Shown here: positions 35,732 through 44,142 of the stretch, one piece after another
How the letters are laid out: each line of letters opens with the position of its first letter
Position numbering within the stretch: the stretch's first letter is position 1
Assembly (NCBI GenBank): GCA_028278525.1
Contig: JANQEE010000041.1
Location: forward strand, 186,001-250,000
DNA length: 64,000 bases
Direction of reading: 5' to 3'
Source: Minwuiaceae bacterium
GTDB lineage: Bacteria > Pseudomonadota > Alphaproteobacteria > Minwuiales > Minwuiaceae
Made by a program: the position numbers and the translations under genes
The notes under the pieces: model-generated
The model's input: the letters and a program-made list of their open reading frames with translations, nothing else
What the model was told of the DNA's origin: nothing
Database searches by the model: none

Positions 35732-36735
35732 AGCTGCTGGTGGTCGGATGTGGCTCGATCGGGCGCCGCCACGCTGGCAATGCGGCAGCGCATGGGACGG
35801 TCGGTATTGTCGATTTCGATTCCGCGCGAGCCAAGGACGTCGCGACCTCACTGAGTATCCGTGCCTTCGACGATCTGGATACTGGGCTGCGTTGGCAGCC
35901 TGACGGGGTTATCGTCGCAGTGCCGCACGATCAGCATCTGCCCGTGGCTGTGCGCGCGGTCGAAGCCGGTTGCCATGTGCTGATCGAGAAGCCGATTTCG
36001 AACGGCCAGGAGGGGCTGACCGCATTTCTGGATCGGGCGGATGCCCTGGACCGCAAGGTGCGGGTGGTCTGCAATATGCGCTTCCATCCCGGTCCGGCCA
36101 CATTGAAGCAAGCCGTGCCGAGGATCGGCCGCGTCCTGTTCGCCCGCGCCCAGTACGGCAACTATCTCCCGGACATGCGCCCTGGCGCGGACTATCGCGA
36201 GCTCTATTGCGCACGCGCCAAAGCCGGCGGCGGCGTGATCCTGGACGCCATCCACGAGATCGACTACGTGACCTGGCTGCTGGGCGAGACCGAGACGGTG
36301 GCCTGCGGCGCCGGACGCCTGAGCGACATGGACATCGACGTGGAGGACTACGCGGCGATCGCGCTGCGTCATCGCGGCGGCGCGCGTTCCGAAATCCATC
36401 TCGACTATCTGCAACGGGCGAAACGGCGCGGCTGCGAGATCGTCGGCAGCGAGGGAACGCTGGTCTGGCTGAGCGAAGGCAAGCAGCCCGAGCGGTGCCG
36501 TGTGCGCTTGTATGAGGCCCAGTCCGGTGAATGGCAGGACCTGTTCGCCGATGAAGACCTGGATGCCAACCTACCGTACGAAACGCTGATGGCGCGGTTC
36601 GCCAGCCTGATTACGGGCGCTGAAGACGACGGTCTCCTCGACGGCCGGACCGCGGCGTCGGAACTTGCCGTTGCACTTGCCGGAAAACGCGCGGCGTCCG
36701 ACGAGCGCGTGCAGCACTTAAGGAAATCGGCCTGA
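35728..36735 (+). CDS. Gfo/Idh/MocA-family oxidoreductase
   Basis: A 335-residue NAD(P)-dependent sugar dehydrogenase. The Rossmann motif VVGCGSIGRRHAGN is at residues 5-18, and the catalytic lysine lies in the family motif VLIEKPISN (about residues 89-97). The C-terminal domain has a GGGVILDAIHEIDYVTWLLG helix with the conserved D/H pair. Such enzymes oxidise or reduce UDP- or free amino sugars. The GTG start at 35728 overlaps the pseF stop, and the stop overlaps the next gene's ATG, so it is in the operon core. It is not part of canonical pseudaminic acid synthesis. Confidence 0.88.
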   Translation: MKLLVVGCGSIGRRHAGNAAAHGTVGIVDFDSARAKDVATSLSIRAFDDLDTGLRWQPDGVIVAVPHDQHLPVAVRAVEAGCHVLIEKPISNGQEGLTAFLDRADALDRKVRVVCNMRFHPGPATLKQAVPRIGRVLFARAQYGNYLPDMRPGADYRELYCARAKAGGGVILDAIHEIDYVTWLLGETETVACGAGRLSDMDIDVEDYAAIALRHRGGARSEIHLDYLQRAKRRGCEIVGSEGTLVWLSEGKQPERCRVRLYEAQSGEWQDLFADEDLDANLPYETLMARFASLITGAEDDGLLDGRTAASELAVALAGKRAASDERVQHLRKSA

Positions 36736-38036
36736 TGTTGAAGCATGTGAAAGCGCGCTATCGCCAATCCCAGGCCATGTTGGAACGGGCTGAGAAAGTC
36801 ATTCCGCTGGGTTCCCAGACGTTCTCGAAGTCGCGCATTCAGTTTCCGGAGGGCGCGGCGCCGCTGTTCCTGGACCGCGGGCAGGGCGGCCGCGTCTGGG
36901 ACGTGGACGGCAATGAATATGTCGACCTGATCAACGGCCTCTGTTGCGTCAGCCTCGGCTATTGCGACCCGGATGTGGACGACGCGATACGGGAGCAACT
37001 CGGGCGCGGGATAACCTTCAGCCTGGCGACCCGGCTGGAAAGCGTGCTCGCCGAACGGTTGGTAGAGCTAATCCCCTGCGCGGAAGCGGTTCGGTTCGGC
37101 AAGAACGGGTCGGACGCGACGCTCGGCTGTGTGCGCGTCGCCCGTGCCGCGACCGGACGGGAAAAGATCGTGGCGGTCGGCTATCACGGCTGGCATGACT
37201 GGTATGTCGGCAGCACGGTGCGGAACAAGGGCGTGCCGAAAGCGGCGTCGGAAAACACCATCCGCGTGCCCTACAACGACTTGGCCGCGCTGGAGCAAGC
37301 TTTCCTGGATCACGCGGATGGGATCGCCGGCGTGATCCTGGAACCGATGAACGCCATCGAGCCGCAGCCCGGCTATCTGGCCGACCTGGCCGCCATGACC
37401 CGAAAGCACGGTGCGCTGGTGATCTTCGACGAGATCGTGACCGGTTTCCGCTATGCCCTCGGCGGGGCGCAGGCGCTGTTCGGCGTGACGCCGGACCTGG
37501 CGGCGTTCGGCAAGGGCCTGGGCAATGGCATGCCGATTTCGGTTTTGGCCGGCCGGGCCGATTTGATGCGGGAAGTTGAGGAAGTGTTCCTGTCGGCCAC
37601 TTTCGGCGGGGAATGCCTGGCGATTGCCGCGGCAATCGCGGTGATCGACAAGATGCGACGGGAGCCCGTGATAGAGCATCTATGGCGCACCGGCGAAGAT
37701 CTGACCACCCGGGTTCGCGCCTGCATCGACGAGTTTCAGTTGGGCGAGGCGATTTCTCTCAACGGCAAGCCGCCCTGGATGCTGCTCGGATTCAACGATC
37801 AGGCGAAGGCGCGGGGGCCGGCGATCAAAACATTGTTTTTAAAAGAGATGCTTGCGCATGGTGTGCTCTTGAATGCGAGCCACAACATCTCATATGCGCA
37901 CACAATGGAAGACATCGACACTGTGGTGCGGGCGTACAAGGCGGCGCTCAGCCGGGTCGCGCAAGACCTCGACGACGGAAATCTGGAAGCCAATTTGGAG
38001 TGCCCGGTAATCATGCCGGTGTTTTCTGTGAGATGA
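36735..38036 (+). CDS. Class III aminotransferase (glutamate-1-semialdehyde aminomutase-like)
   Basis: A 433-residue PLP enzyme. Lys260 in LAAFGKGLGNGMPI is the Schiff-base lysine; Asp232 in LVIFDEIVTGFR contacts the PLP ring; FGKNGSDATLGCVRVAR binds the phosphate. The family contains HemL, but a sugar-cluster location and a 1-base overlap with the dehydrogenase and with pseG point to amination of a keto-sugar. It probably acts after the Gfo/Idh/MocA enzyme: oxidation to a ketone, then transamination. Canonical pseudaminic synthesis uses only PseC, so this is an extra branch. Confidence 0.88.
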   Translation: MLKHVKARYRQSQAMLERAEKVIPLGSQTFSKSRIQFPEGAAPLFLDRGQGGRVWDVDGNEYVDLINGLCCVSLGYCDPDVDDAIREQLGRGITFSLATRLESVLAERLVELIPCAEAVRFGKNGSDATLGCVRVARAATGREKIVAVGYHGWHDWYVGSTVRNKGVPKAASENTIRVPYNDLAALEQAFLDHADGIAGVILEPMNAIEPQPGYLADLAAMTRKHGALVIFDEIVTGFRYALGGAQALFGVTPDLAAFGKGLGNGMPISVLAGRADLMREVEEVFLSATFGGECLAIAAAIAVIDKMRREPVIEHLWRTGEDLTTRVRACIDEFQLGEAISLNGKPPWMLLGFNDQAKARGPAIKTLFLKEMLAHGVLLNASHNISYAHTMEDIDTVVRAYKAALSRVAQDLDDGNLEANLECPVIMPVFSVR

Positions 38037-39106
38037 CCAAACAATCGAAAAGATACGACGTGCCCCATGTAGTGTTTCGTGCCGACGCCGACTGGAAAAC
38101 CGGCGGCGGTCATGTGCGCCGCTGTCTCAGTCTGGCCGAGCAGTTGGCAGCGGCCGGTTGGAAATGCAGCTTTGCCTGCCGAAAGGGCGCGGTCGAGACC
38201 GTGCCTGCCTTGGCAACGTCCGGTCACGACCTGTTGGTTCTGGAAGGGCGTGAGTCGCAGGAAGCCCACGGTTTGCTGGAACGCTGGCCGGCCGGCGTCG
38301 ACTGGCTGGTGGTCGACCATTACGGCCGCGACGCGCGGTTCGAGCGTGCCTGCCGCAATTGGGCCGACAGCATCCTGGTTATCGACGATTTGGCGGACCG
38401 ACCGCACGACTGCGACGTCCTGCTGGACCAGTCACCGGGCCGGACCGCGAACGATTATGGCCGGTTGGTGCCGAAAGAGGCAGAAGTCCTTATCGGCTCG
38501 GATTTCGCATTGATGCGGTCGCAATTCGCCAGCCGGCGCGACGAGGCTCTGGCGCGGCGGCGCAAGGGTGGCGAAGCCGGCCGCATTCTGGTTAGCGTCG
38601 GCGCGGCGGATTCCTACGACCTCACGGTCGCCATTCTCCGCGGTCTTGCGCAGGTCGATTCTAAGATCGCAATCGACGTTGTGGTCGGGGCGGCCTGGCC
38701 GAATCTGGCCGCGGTGCAGGAATGTGCCGATGCCCTGCCGCATGACGTCACGATTCACCGGGACGTGGACGACATGGCCGGCCTGATGATCGCCGCCGAT
38801 CTTGCCGTCGGTTGCGGCGGGTCGACCACCTGGGAGCGCTGCTGCCTCGGTTTGCCGACCCTCATCATCATGTCGGCCAACAACCAGCAGGCCATCGCGA
38901 CGGACCTGGGCCGCCTGGGCGCGGTCAAGTTTATCGGCGCCTATTGCAATGTCGGTCCTAGCATGGTCGCGAGCGCGGCGGCAAAGATCGTCCACGACGG
39001 CCCGGCCCTTCAAGCCATGGCCGAGAAGGCCGCGGCGGTCTGCGACGGCAATGGCGCCGTCCGGCTAGTCGAACGCATGAAGGCGCGGGCGGTGCAGTTG
39101 GCCTGA
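38033..39106 (+). CDS. pseG: UDP-2,4-diacetamido-2,4,6-trideoxy-beta-L-altropyranose hydrolase
   Basis: A 357-residue GT-B-like hydrolase that removes UDP in the fourth step of pseudaminic acid synthesis. VFRADADWKTGGGHVRRCLSLAEQL matches the PseG N-terminus, with the catalytic histidine in GGGHVRRC. WLVVDHYGRDARFE and VLLDQSPGRTANDYG follow, and the C-terminal half has AVGCGGSTTWERCCLGLP. The ATG at 38033 overlaps the aminotransferase stop (ATGA); the frame upstream to 37613 is shadow. It ends the 32731-39106 run. Confidence 0.88.
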   Translation: MTKQSKRYDVPHVVFRADADWKTGGGHVRRCLSLAEQLAAAGWKCSFACRKGAVETVPALATSGHDLLVLEGRESQEAHGLLERWPAGVDWLVVDHYGRDARFERACRNWADSILVIDDLADRPHDCDVLLDQSPGRTANDYGRLVPKEAEVLIGSDFALMRSQFASRRDEALARRRKGGEAGRILVSVGAADSYDLTVAILRGLAQVDSKIAIDVVVGAAWPNLAAVQECADALPHDVTIHRDVDDMAGLMIAADLAVGCGGSTTWERCCLGLPTLIIMSANNQQAIATDLGRLGAVKFIGAYCNVGPSMVASAAAKIVHDGPALQAMAEKAAAVCDGNGAVRLVERMKARAVQLA

Positions 39107-39282
39107 CCGCGGACTAAGGCGTCTCCTAACCCAATCTTAACCACGTTACGGCTAACTGACGGTCACCGAAGGCCCGTGTAACCGGGCCGCAGCAACTTAG
39201 TCGTGACCGTTATGGCCAGCCCGAACATAAGGCAGGTACGCCGAGCCGGCTGCAATGCCGCGGTCGGCCATGGGACCGCCCG
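39107..39282 (+). other. Intergenic region with nested inverted repeats
   Basis: ACGGTCAC (39159-39166) pairs with GTGACCGT (39203-39210), enclosing a second perfect stem GGCCCG/CGGGCC (39171-39188). It lies about 75 bases before the FemAB-like gene. It may be an RNA structure in that gene's leader or an operator. No U-tract follows. Confidence 0.5.
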
Positions 39283-40320
39283 ATGAGCCGGCCTGAGATC
39301 CTACGGCGCGGCGACGATCCGGCATCCTTCGACGCTCTGATCGAGTCGGCTGATTTTCCAACGCTGGATAGACGTGAAGTCGATTTCGCCCGCCACTACT
39401 ACACGGCGGTGCGCGGCGCGGCGATGATGGACACGAGCTTCGCCGTGATGGACGGCGGCCGGCCCGCCGGCGTCGTGATCTGCGACGTGACGGCAGGGCG
39501 GCTGTCCAACGTTCATATCGGATTGACGGTCGATATCGCGTCCGACGTCGACGAGGCGCACCGTGCCGTCGTTTTGAAGGCGGCGTTCGATGGAATTGAC
39601 CGGCTGGTTGCCGAGCATGACGTCGGGGATGTGCGGGTCACCGAGCCGGGCCTGGCCGGGGAAATCAGTGGCCTCGGCCAGCTTTGCGTCGCCCGACAGG
39701 GGGTTCCCACCCTGCTTATGTGGGCCACGGCGGATCTTTCGGTCGACGAGGCCTCGCTGTCTCGAAATGTGCGAAAAAGCTACAAGTCCCTGATCAATTG
39801 GGGCCGTCGCGAGTTGACGCTTCGCTATGTCAACGCAGAGACGCCCGACCGCGCGCTCTACGACGCCTTCAAGCAACTGCACTTCGTTGTCGCCGGGCGC
39901 GAAACCCGATCCCAGGCTTCCTGGGACGCCGCATTCGAGTGGATCGAACGGGGACATGCCGAGCTTGCACTGGGCTACATGCAGGACGGCGCGCTGGTCG
40001 CCGGGACGATGTTCCGCGACGGCGACAGCACGAGCCGTTACACCACCGGCGCGTACGACCGCAGCAAATTCGACAAGCCGCTCAGCCACTGGCCGGTATT
40101 CGACGCCATGCTGCGCGCGAAGGCACGCGGTTGCCGACATGCGGAGCTCGGCGCCGTGCCCACCCATGGCGCCGTGGACGCCAAGGAGTATCAGATCGGG
40201 CAGTTCAAGAAGGGGCTTACGGGCCGGCTGAGAAGCACGATCGAATGGTCCTGGTCGCCGGGTGCGGGGCGTAACCCCTCCAAATCAGAGCAATCCGAAG
40301 CGGAAAGAGAGTTCGCATGA
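39283..40320 (+). CDS. FemAB/GNAT-like acyltransferase
   Basis: A 345-residue soluble protein whose C-terminal half (residues about 160-320) fits the GNAT/FemAB-like acetyltransferase_6 fold: NVRKSYKSLINWGRRE, LYDAFKQLHFVVAGRETRS, ALGYMQDGALVAGTMF and FDAMLRAKARGCRHAELG. Such enzymes transfer acyl or aminoacyl groups in cell-surface glycan pathways. In this island it could acylate the amino group made by the class III aminotransferase. Its stop overlaps the start of the methyltransferase gene (ATGA), so the two are coupled. Confidence 0.75.
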   Translation: MSRPEILRRGDDPASFDALIESADFPTLDRREVDFARHYYTAVRGAAMMDTSFAVMDGGRPAGVVICDVTAGRLSNVHIGLTVDIASDVDEAHRAVVLKAAFDGIDRLVAEHDVGDVRVTEPGLAGEISGLGQLCVARQGVPTLLMWATADLSVDEASLSRNVRKSYKSLINWGRRELTLRYVNAETPDRALYDAFKQLHFVVAGRETRSQASWDAAFEWIERGHAELALGYMQDGALVAGTMFRDGDSTSRYTTGAYDRSKFDKPLSHWPVFDAMLRAKARGCRHAELGAVPTHGAVDAKEYQIGQFKKGLTGRLRSTIEWSWSPGAGRNPSKSEQSEAEREFA

Positions 40321-41042
40321 GCCGCATCACCTTCGAGAACTATGCACGGCGTACGAAATCGAACATGAGCTACGCCGAGATATCGGGCCGTTACGAGGTG
40401 CAGGACGCGGCGCAGCGTCATATGGTGGCCGATGTCGGGCAGAAGCTCGCCCTGCAGGCCGAAGACCGCCTGCTGGAGATTGGCTGCAGCGTCGGCAACC
40501 TGTTGATTCCGCTCTCTTTTGTCATCGCCGAAGCAACCGGTGTCGATCATCCGGACGTAATCGGGCTGTTCCAGTCACGTTTTCCGGACGGTTCCATCCG
40601 GACCATTCCCGGGAACTTTCTCGATGTCGACGCGGCCGGCCCCTATGACAAGATCCTGATTTATTCGGTCCTGAGCTGCCTGGGCAGCAAGGACGAACTG
40701 TTCCGCTTCATCGACAAGGCGTGCGGTCTTCTGGCGCCGGGGGGGCGCATGCTGCTGGGCGACCTGCCGAACGTGGACCGTAAGAAACGGTTCCTGGAGA
40801 GCGCCCACGGCCGAGAGTTTCTGGAGAGCTGGCAGCGCGATTTCGCGGACAAACCCGGTGTGGATCCCGCCACCGTTCTGGAGCCCGATCCCGATGTCGT
40901 TCATTTCAGCGACGCGTTGGTGCTGGAGGTCCTTGCCCATACCCGCAAGCGCGGGTTCGAAAGCTTCGTATTCCCGCAGCCGCCGGAATTGCCATTCGGC
41001 AACACCCGCGAAGACATTCTGATCGTACGCGTGGAGGATTGA
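40317..41042 (+). CDS. Class I SAM-dependent methyltransferase
   Basis: A 241-residue Rossmann-fold methyltransferase. The SAM-binding motif I LLEIGCSVGNLLIPL lies near residue 58. Motif II-like ATGVDHPDVIG and a later LLAPGGRMLLGDLP post-loop are typical. The C-terminus ends with RVED and no extra domain. It overlaps the FemAB-like gene by 4 bases and precedes the FAD oxidoreductase by 3 bases. A sugar or protein substrate within the flagellin-glycan pathway is inferred from context only. Confidence 0.85.
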   Translation: MSRITFENYARRTKSNMSYAEISGRYEVQDAAQRHMVADVGQKLALQAEDRLLEIGCSVGNLLIPLSFVIAEATGVDHPDVIGLFQSRFPDGSIRTIPGNFLDVDAAGPYDKILIYSVLSCLGSKDELFRFIDKACGLLAPGGRMLLGDLPNVDRKKRFLESAHGREFLESWQRDFADKPGVDPATVLEPDPDVVHFSDALVLEVLAHTRKRGFESFVFPQPPELPFGNTREDILIVRVED

Positions 41043-41045
41043 GAG

Positions 41046-42452
41046 ATGGCCCCAAACGACATGGCGCCAGCCGCTACTTTGAATCGCGCCGCGCGCGAAA
41101 TCCCAAACGCGGACAAGGATCCCGGCCATGTCGTGGTTGTCGGCGGTGGGATCGCCGGCATCGTCGGTGCGCGTCTGTTGGCGGACAGCCACGCGAATGT
41201 GACGCTGGTGGAACGCGACCAAAGCCTCGGCGGCCTGATGCGGTCTTTTACCAACGAAGCCGGCCAGACCTTCGACCACGGCACCCACTACGCGCTCGCA
41301 ACCAACCAGCCGGAACTGGACCGGTTGTTGTTCGACGATTTGTTGGACGACGACTGGCATGTGTTTGAAGACAGCCTCCGCGAGGGCCACTATTTCAACG
41401 GCAAGTTCAACCCGGAAAGCGGTTGCCTCGACGCCCGTAGCTTGCCGTCGGACCTTTATCGGAAGGGGATCATCGAGCTGCTCGGTCTCGGGCCCATGTC
41501 GAACGAGCCGAAGAACCTGGACGACTATCTCCGCGCTACGTATGGCGAGACATTCACGGATCATATCTATGCGCCGGTGATGAAGAAGCTTACCGGAAGC
41601 GCTTTAACCGACCTCCACCCCGACGCGCATCGCACATTCAGCCTGACCCGCTTGATCGGCTTCGACTCCTTCGCCAGTAAAGAAATAAAGAAGTCGTCAT
41701 TCCTGGACGGGAAACTTGCCTACAGTCGGTTTAGCGACGGCAGTTCCACGATGCGGAAGTATTACCCGAAAGCGGGCGGTGTCGGCCGTTGGGCCGAGCT
41801 GTTGGTCGAGGATATCAATGCGCGCGGTGTCGAATGTCTGACGGAGCGGTTCGTCGCCGAAATCAAACGCAAGGGCCGCACCATCCAGTCCGTGGTGCTG
41901 GACGACGGCCGGGAGATTGCCTGCGACCGGGTGGTTTGGACCGTGCCGACCGCGTTCTATCTGCGTGCGGCCGGAATTCAGGTCGCCGGCGCGCCGCCGA
42001 CATTCAGGAACCTCACGCTTCTGCATTTTGCATTCGATCAGGCGATCCAGAGCGACTTGCATTGGGTCTGCTGCTACGATCGCGAGTTCGCCACCTATCG
42101 GGTAACTCTCTATCCGAATATCACCCTGGACCCCGTTGCGCCGCCGCCGCACCACCTGACGGTGGAGGTCATCGGCGATGCGGGCGATGCGGTCGAATTG
42201 AAGGCGCGGATCAAGCGGGAATTGGTCGACATTGGTTTGCTGCCGGCAAACGCAAAGGCAATCTACGAGAATGTCATGTTCCTGCCGAATGCGTTTCCGG
42301 TCTCGACGACGCAAATGGTGCGGCAGTCTCAGGCCCAGTTCGAAGCGGCCAGGGACAGTGCCGACAATCTGCTGCTCCTCGGTCGGACCGGCGGCGCCCA
42401 CTTCCAGACGACCATTCTTCGCGAGATCCACAACGCCCTGGGTGGTGGATAG
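41046..42452 (+). CDS. FAD-dependent NAD(P)-binding amine oxidase/mutase-like oxidoreductase
   Basis: A 468-residue flavoprotein. The dinucleotide motif VVVVGGGIAGIVGARLLAD is at about residues 30-48, followed by LVERDQSLGGLMRSF (adenine ribose Glu plus GG). The fold resembles amine oxidases, protoporphyrinogen oxidase and UDP-galactopyranose mutase. A FDHGTHYAL segment is typical of the mutase/PPOX group in sugar clusters. A C-terminal FAD contact is present in LLLLGRTGGAHFQTT. It could isomerise or oxidise a nucleotide sugar. It ends a four-gene run that converges with the TPR gene. Confidence 0.82.
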   Translation: MAPNDMAPAATLNRAAREIPNADKDPGHVVVVGGGIAGIVGARLLADSHANVTLVERDQSLGGLMRSFTNEAGQTFDHGTHYALATNQPELDRLLFDDLLDDDWHVFEDSLREGHYFNGKFNPESGCLDARSLPSDLYRKGIIELLGLGPMSNEPKNLDDYLRATYGETFTDHIYAPVMKKLTGSALTDLHPDAHRTFSLTRLIGFDSFASKEIKKSSFLDGKLAYSRFSDGSSTMRKYYPKAGGVGRWAELLVEDINARGVECLTERFVAEIKRKGRTIQSVVLDDGREIACDRVVWTVPTAFYLRAAGIQVAGAPPTFRNLTLLHFAFDQAIQSDLHWVCCYDREFATYRVTLYPNITLDPVAPPPHHLTVEVIGDAGDAVELKARIKRELVDIGLLPANAKAIYENVMFLPNAFPVSTTQMVRQSQAQFEAARDSADNLLLLGRTGGAHFQTTILREIHNALGGG

Positions 42453-42453
42453 A

Positions 42454-44127
42454 TCAGGCGCGGGACTGGATCGTCTTCGCGAGTTCTGCCCCGACGCGTG
42501 CGAGAACGCCGGACATATCGGGATCCGGCCGACGCACGAAGTACTTCATGCAACCCGCGTACGGACTGACCGTCTGGCCGAGCGCGGTGACGGCCGGTTC
42601 CGACACCATAACCCAGGTCGGTACGTCGAGGCCTGCCGATAGCTGTCGAACCGCCGTACCAGGCGCGATTACCAGATCCAGGCTGTCGATCAAGGCCGCG
42701 ACGCCGTCGAAATCGTTCTTCAGGTCCAGATCCGGCCAACGGGCAATATCGATGCTGAATTGCTGCTCGGCCGCGACGATCTCGGCTTCCGTGTCGCCAT
42801 ATTGAAGGCTCACGAAACGCACGCCCGATTGCGACAGTATGGCTTCCCAACTCGATAGCGGCGCATAACTTCGGGCTCGCGCAACGTTCACCAGCCCGCT
42901 GGTCCAGGAGATGCCGACTTTCAGCCCCGGTCCGAGGGCCTGCACCCGCCCGCGCCACTCGTCGGCGAGCGTCGGATCGACGGCGAACAGTTTCCGCGGG
43001 CCGGGAAAGTCCTTCAAGTCACGTCTGAAGAATCGCGATAGGCTGGCCGCCTCTATGGCGAAGTCGAACGGCTCATGGCCGGCGAGCCATTCGTAGGTTC
43101 GATGGTCTTGGCCAGCCTGATGACGTCCTTCCCACGGATGAAACGCAGCGTCGGGAAAGGAGCGTTGGAACAGCGATTGCAGGCGGGGATCGCATTCGAT
43201 CAGGCATCCGCCGGCGCGATCGATGATGTCGGGGAAGCAATGCGCGGCGCGCATTTCATCGCCAACGCCCTGCTCGGCACAGACCATAATACGCTTATCG
43301 GTCAGGTCTTCTCCGGCCCAGCGCGGCAGGCCGTGGTCGCGCCGCGCACTCTTTGGATAGGCGGGGTCCAGGCGCCATTCGTATTCCTCCCAGCCCTGCT
43401 CGAGGTCGCCGGTCGCCAACAAGGCCTGGCCATAATTGAAATGCGCCGTCGGGTTGTCCGGCAACAAGTCGATGGCGCGGCGGTAGTGCGCAATCGCCTC
43501 CTCATGCCGGCCTTCGGCATACATCACGTCGGCAAGATTGCTGACGGCCGGGCCGAAATCTGGACGAAGCCGCAGCGCCTCCAGATAGAAGTTCTCGGCA
43601 TTGGCGTTCTGCTCGGCATCCGCCATGACGTTGCCGAGCGTCAGCCAAAGATCGGGCGAGTCCGGCCATTTCTCGATCGCCGGTTTCAACACGTCGACGG
43701 CTTCGTCCAGCCTGTCGAGTTGGCGTAACGCACTGCCGAGATTGTTGTGAGCTTCCATCGCATCGGGTTTAAGTCCGATGACGGCGTGGAAGAATTTGGC
43801 GGACGCCTCGGTCATGCCCATATCGCGGGCCAGATTGCCGAGCTCGAACAGGATGCCGGGATCGTCCGGAGCCCGGTTTAAGGCCTGTTCGTAGGCGGCG
43901 AGGGAATCCTGCGGCCGCCCGGCCATTCGGTGCACCCGCCCGAGGCCCTGGAGCGGTTCGGCCTGATCCGGCGCGGCACGGTGCGCCTCGCGGTAACTTG
44001 CTTCGGCCGCTTTCAGGTCGCCGACCTGTAGAAATCTATCCGCCTTGGCCAGCGCGTTAGCGCGGCCGCCGGCGCGCGCCGCTTTGGCGGCCGCACGACG
44101 TTGCTTACGGCTGGCCGGCGCGTTCAC
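42454..44127 (-). CDS. TPR-glycosyltransferase, FlmG-like flagellin glycosyltransferase candidate
   Basis: A 557-residue protein. After a basic N-terminus (KQRRAAAKAAR) come about six TPR units (residues about 28-240), each with A-NLG- and P-D motifs. From about residue 250 starts the glycosyltransferase-like domain: LPRWAGEDLTDKRIMVCAEQGVGDEM, LGPGLKVGISWTSGL and LDLVIAPGTAVRQLSAGLDVPTW. This architecture matches Caulobacter FlmG, whose TPR part binds flagellins and whose C-terminal domain transfers pseudaminic acid. The location inside a pse/flagellin island supports the same job. A second paralogue lies immediately upstream. Confidence 0.78.
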   Translation of the reverse strand: MNAPASRKQRRAAAKAARAGGRANALAKADRFLQVGDLKAAEASYREAHRAAPDQAEPLQGLGRVHRMAGRPQDSLAAYEQALNRAPDDPGILFELGNLARDMGMTEASAKFFHAVIGLKPDAMEAHNNLGSALRQLDRLDEAVDVLKPAIEKWPDSPDLWLTLGNVMADAEQNANAENFYLEALRLRPDFGPAVSNLADVMYAEGRHEEAIAHYRRAIDLLPDNPTAHFNYGQALLATGDLEQGWEEYEWRLDPAYPKSARRDHGLPRWAGEDLTDKRIMVCAEQGVGDEMRAAHCFPDIIDRAGGCLIECDPRLQSLFQRSFPDAAFHPWEGRHQAGQDHRTYEWLAGHEPFDFAIEAASLSRFFRRDLKDFPGPRKLFAVDPTLADEWRGRVQALGPGLKVGISWTSGLVNVARARSYAPLSSWEAILSQSGVRFVSLQYGDTEAEIVAAEQQFSIDIARWPDLDLKNDFDGVAALIDSLDLVIAPGTAVRQLSAGLDVPTWVMVSEPAVTALGQTVSPYAGCMKYFVRRPDPDMSGVLARVGAELAKTIQSRA

Positions 44128-44142
44128 GGGATGCGTTCCGCC

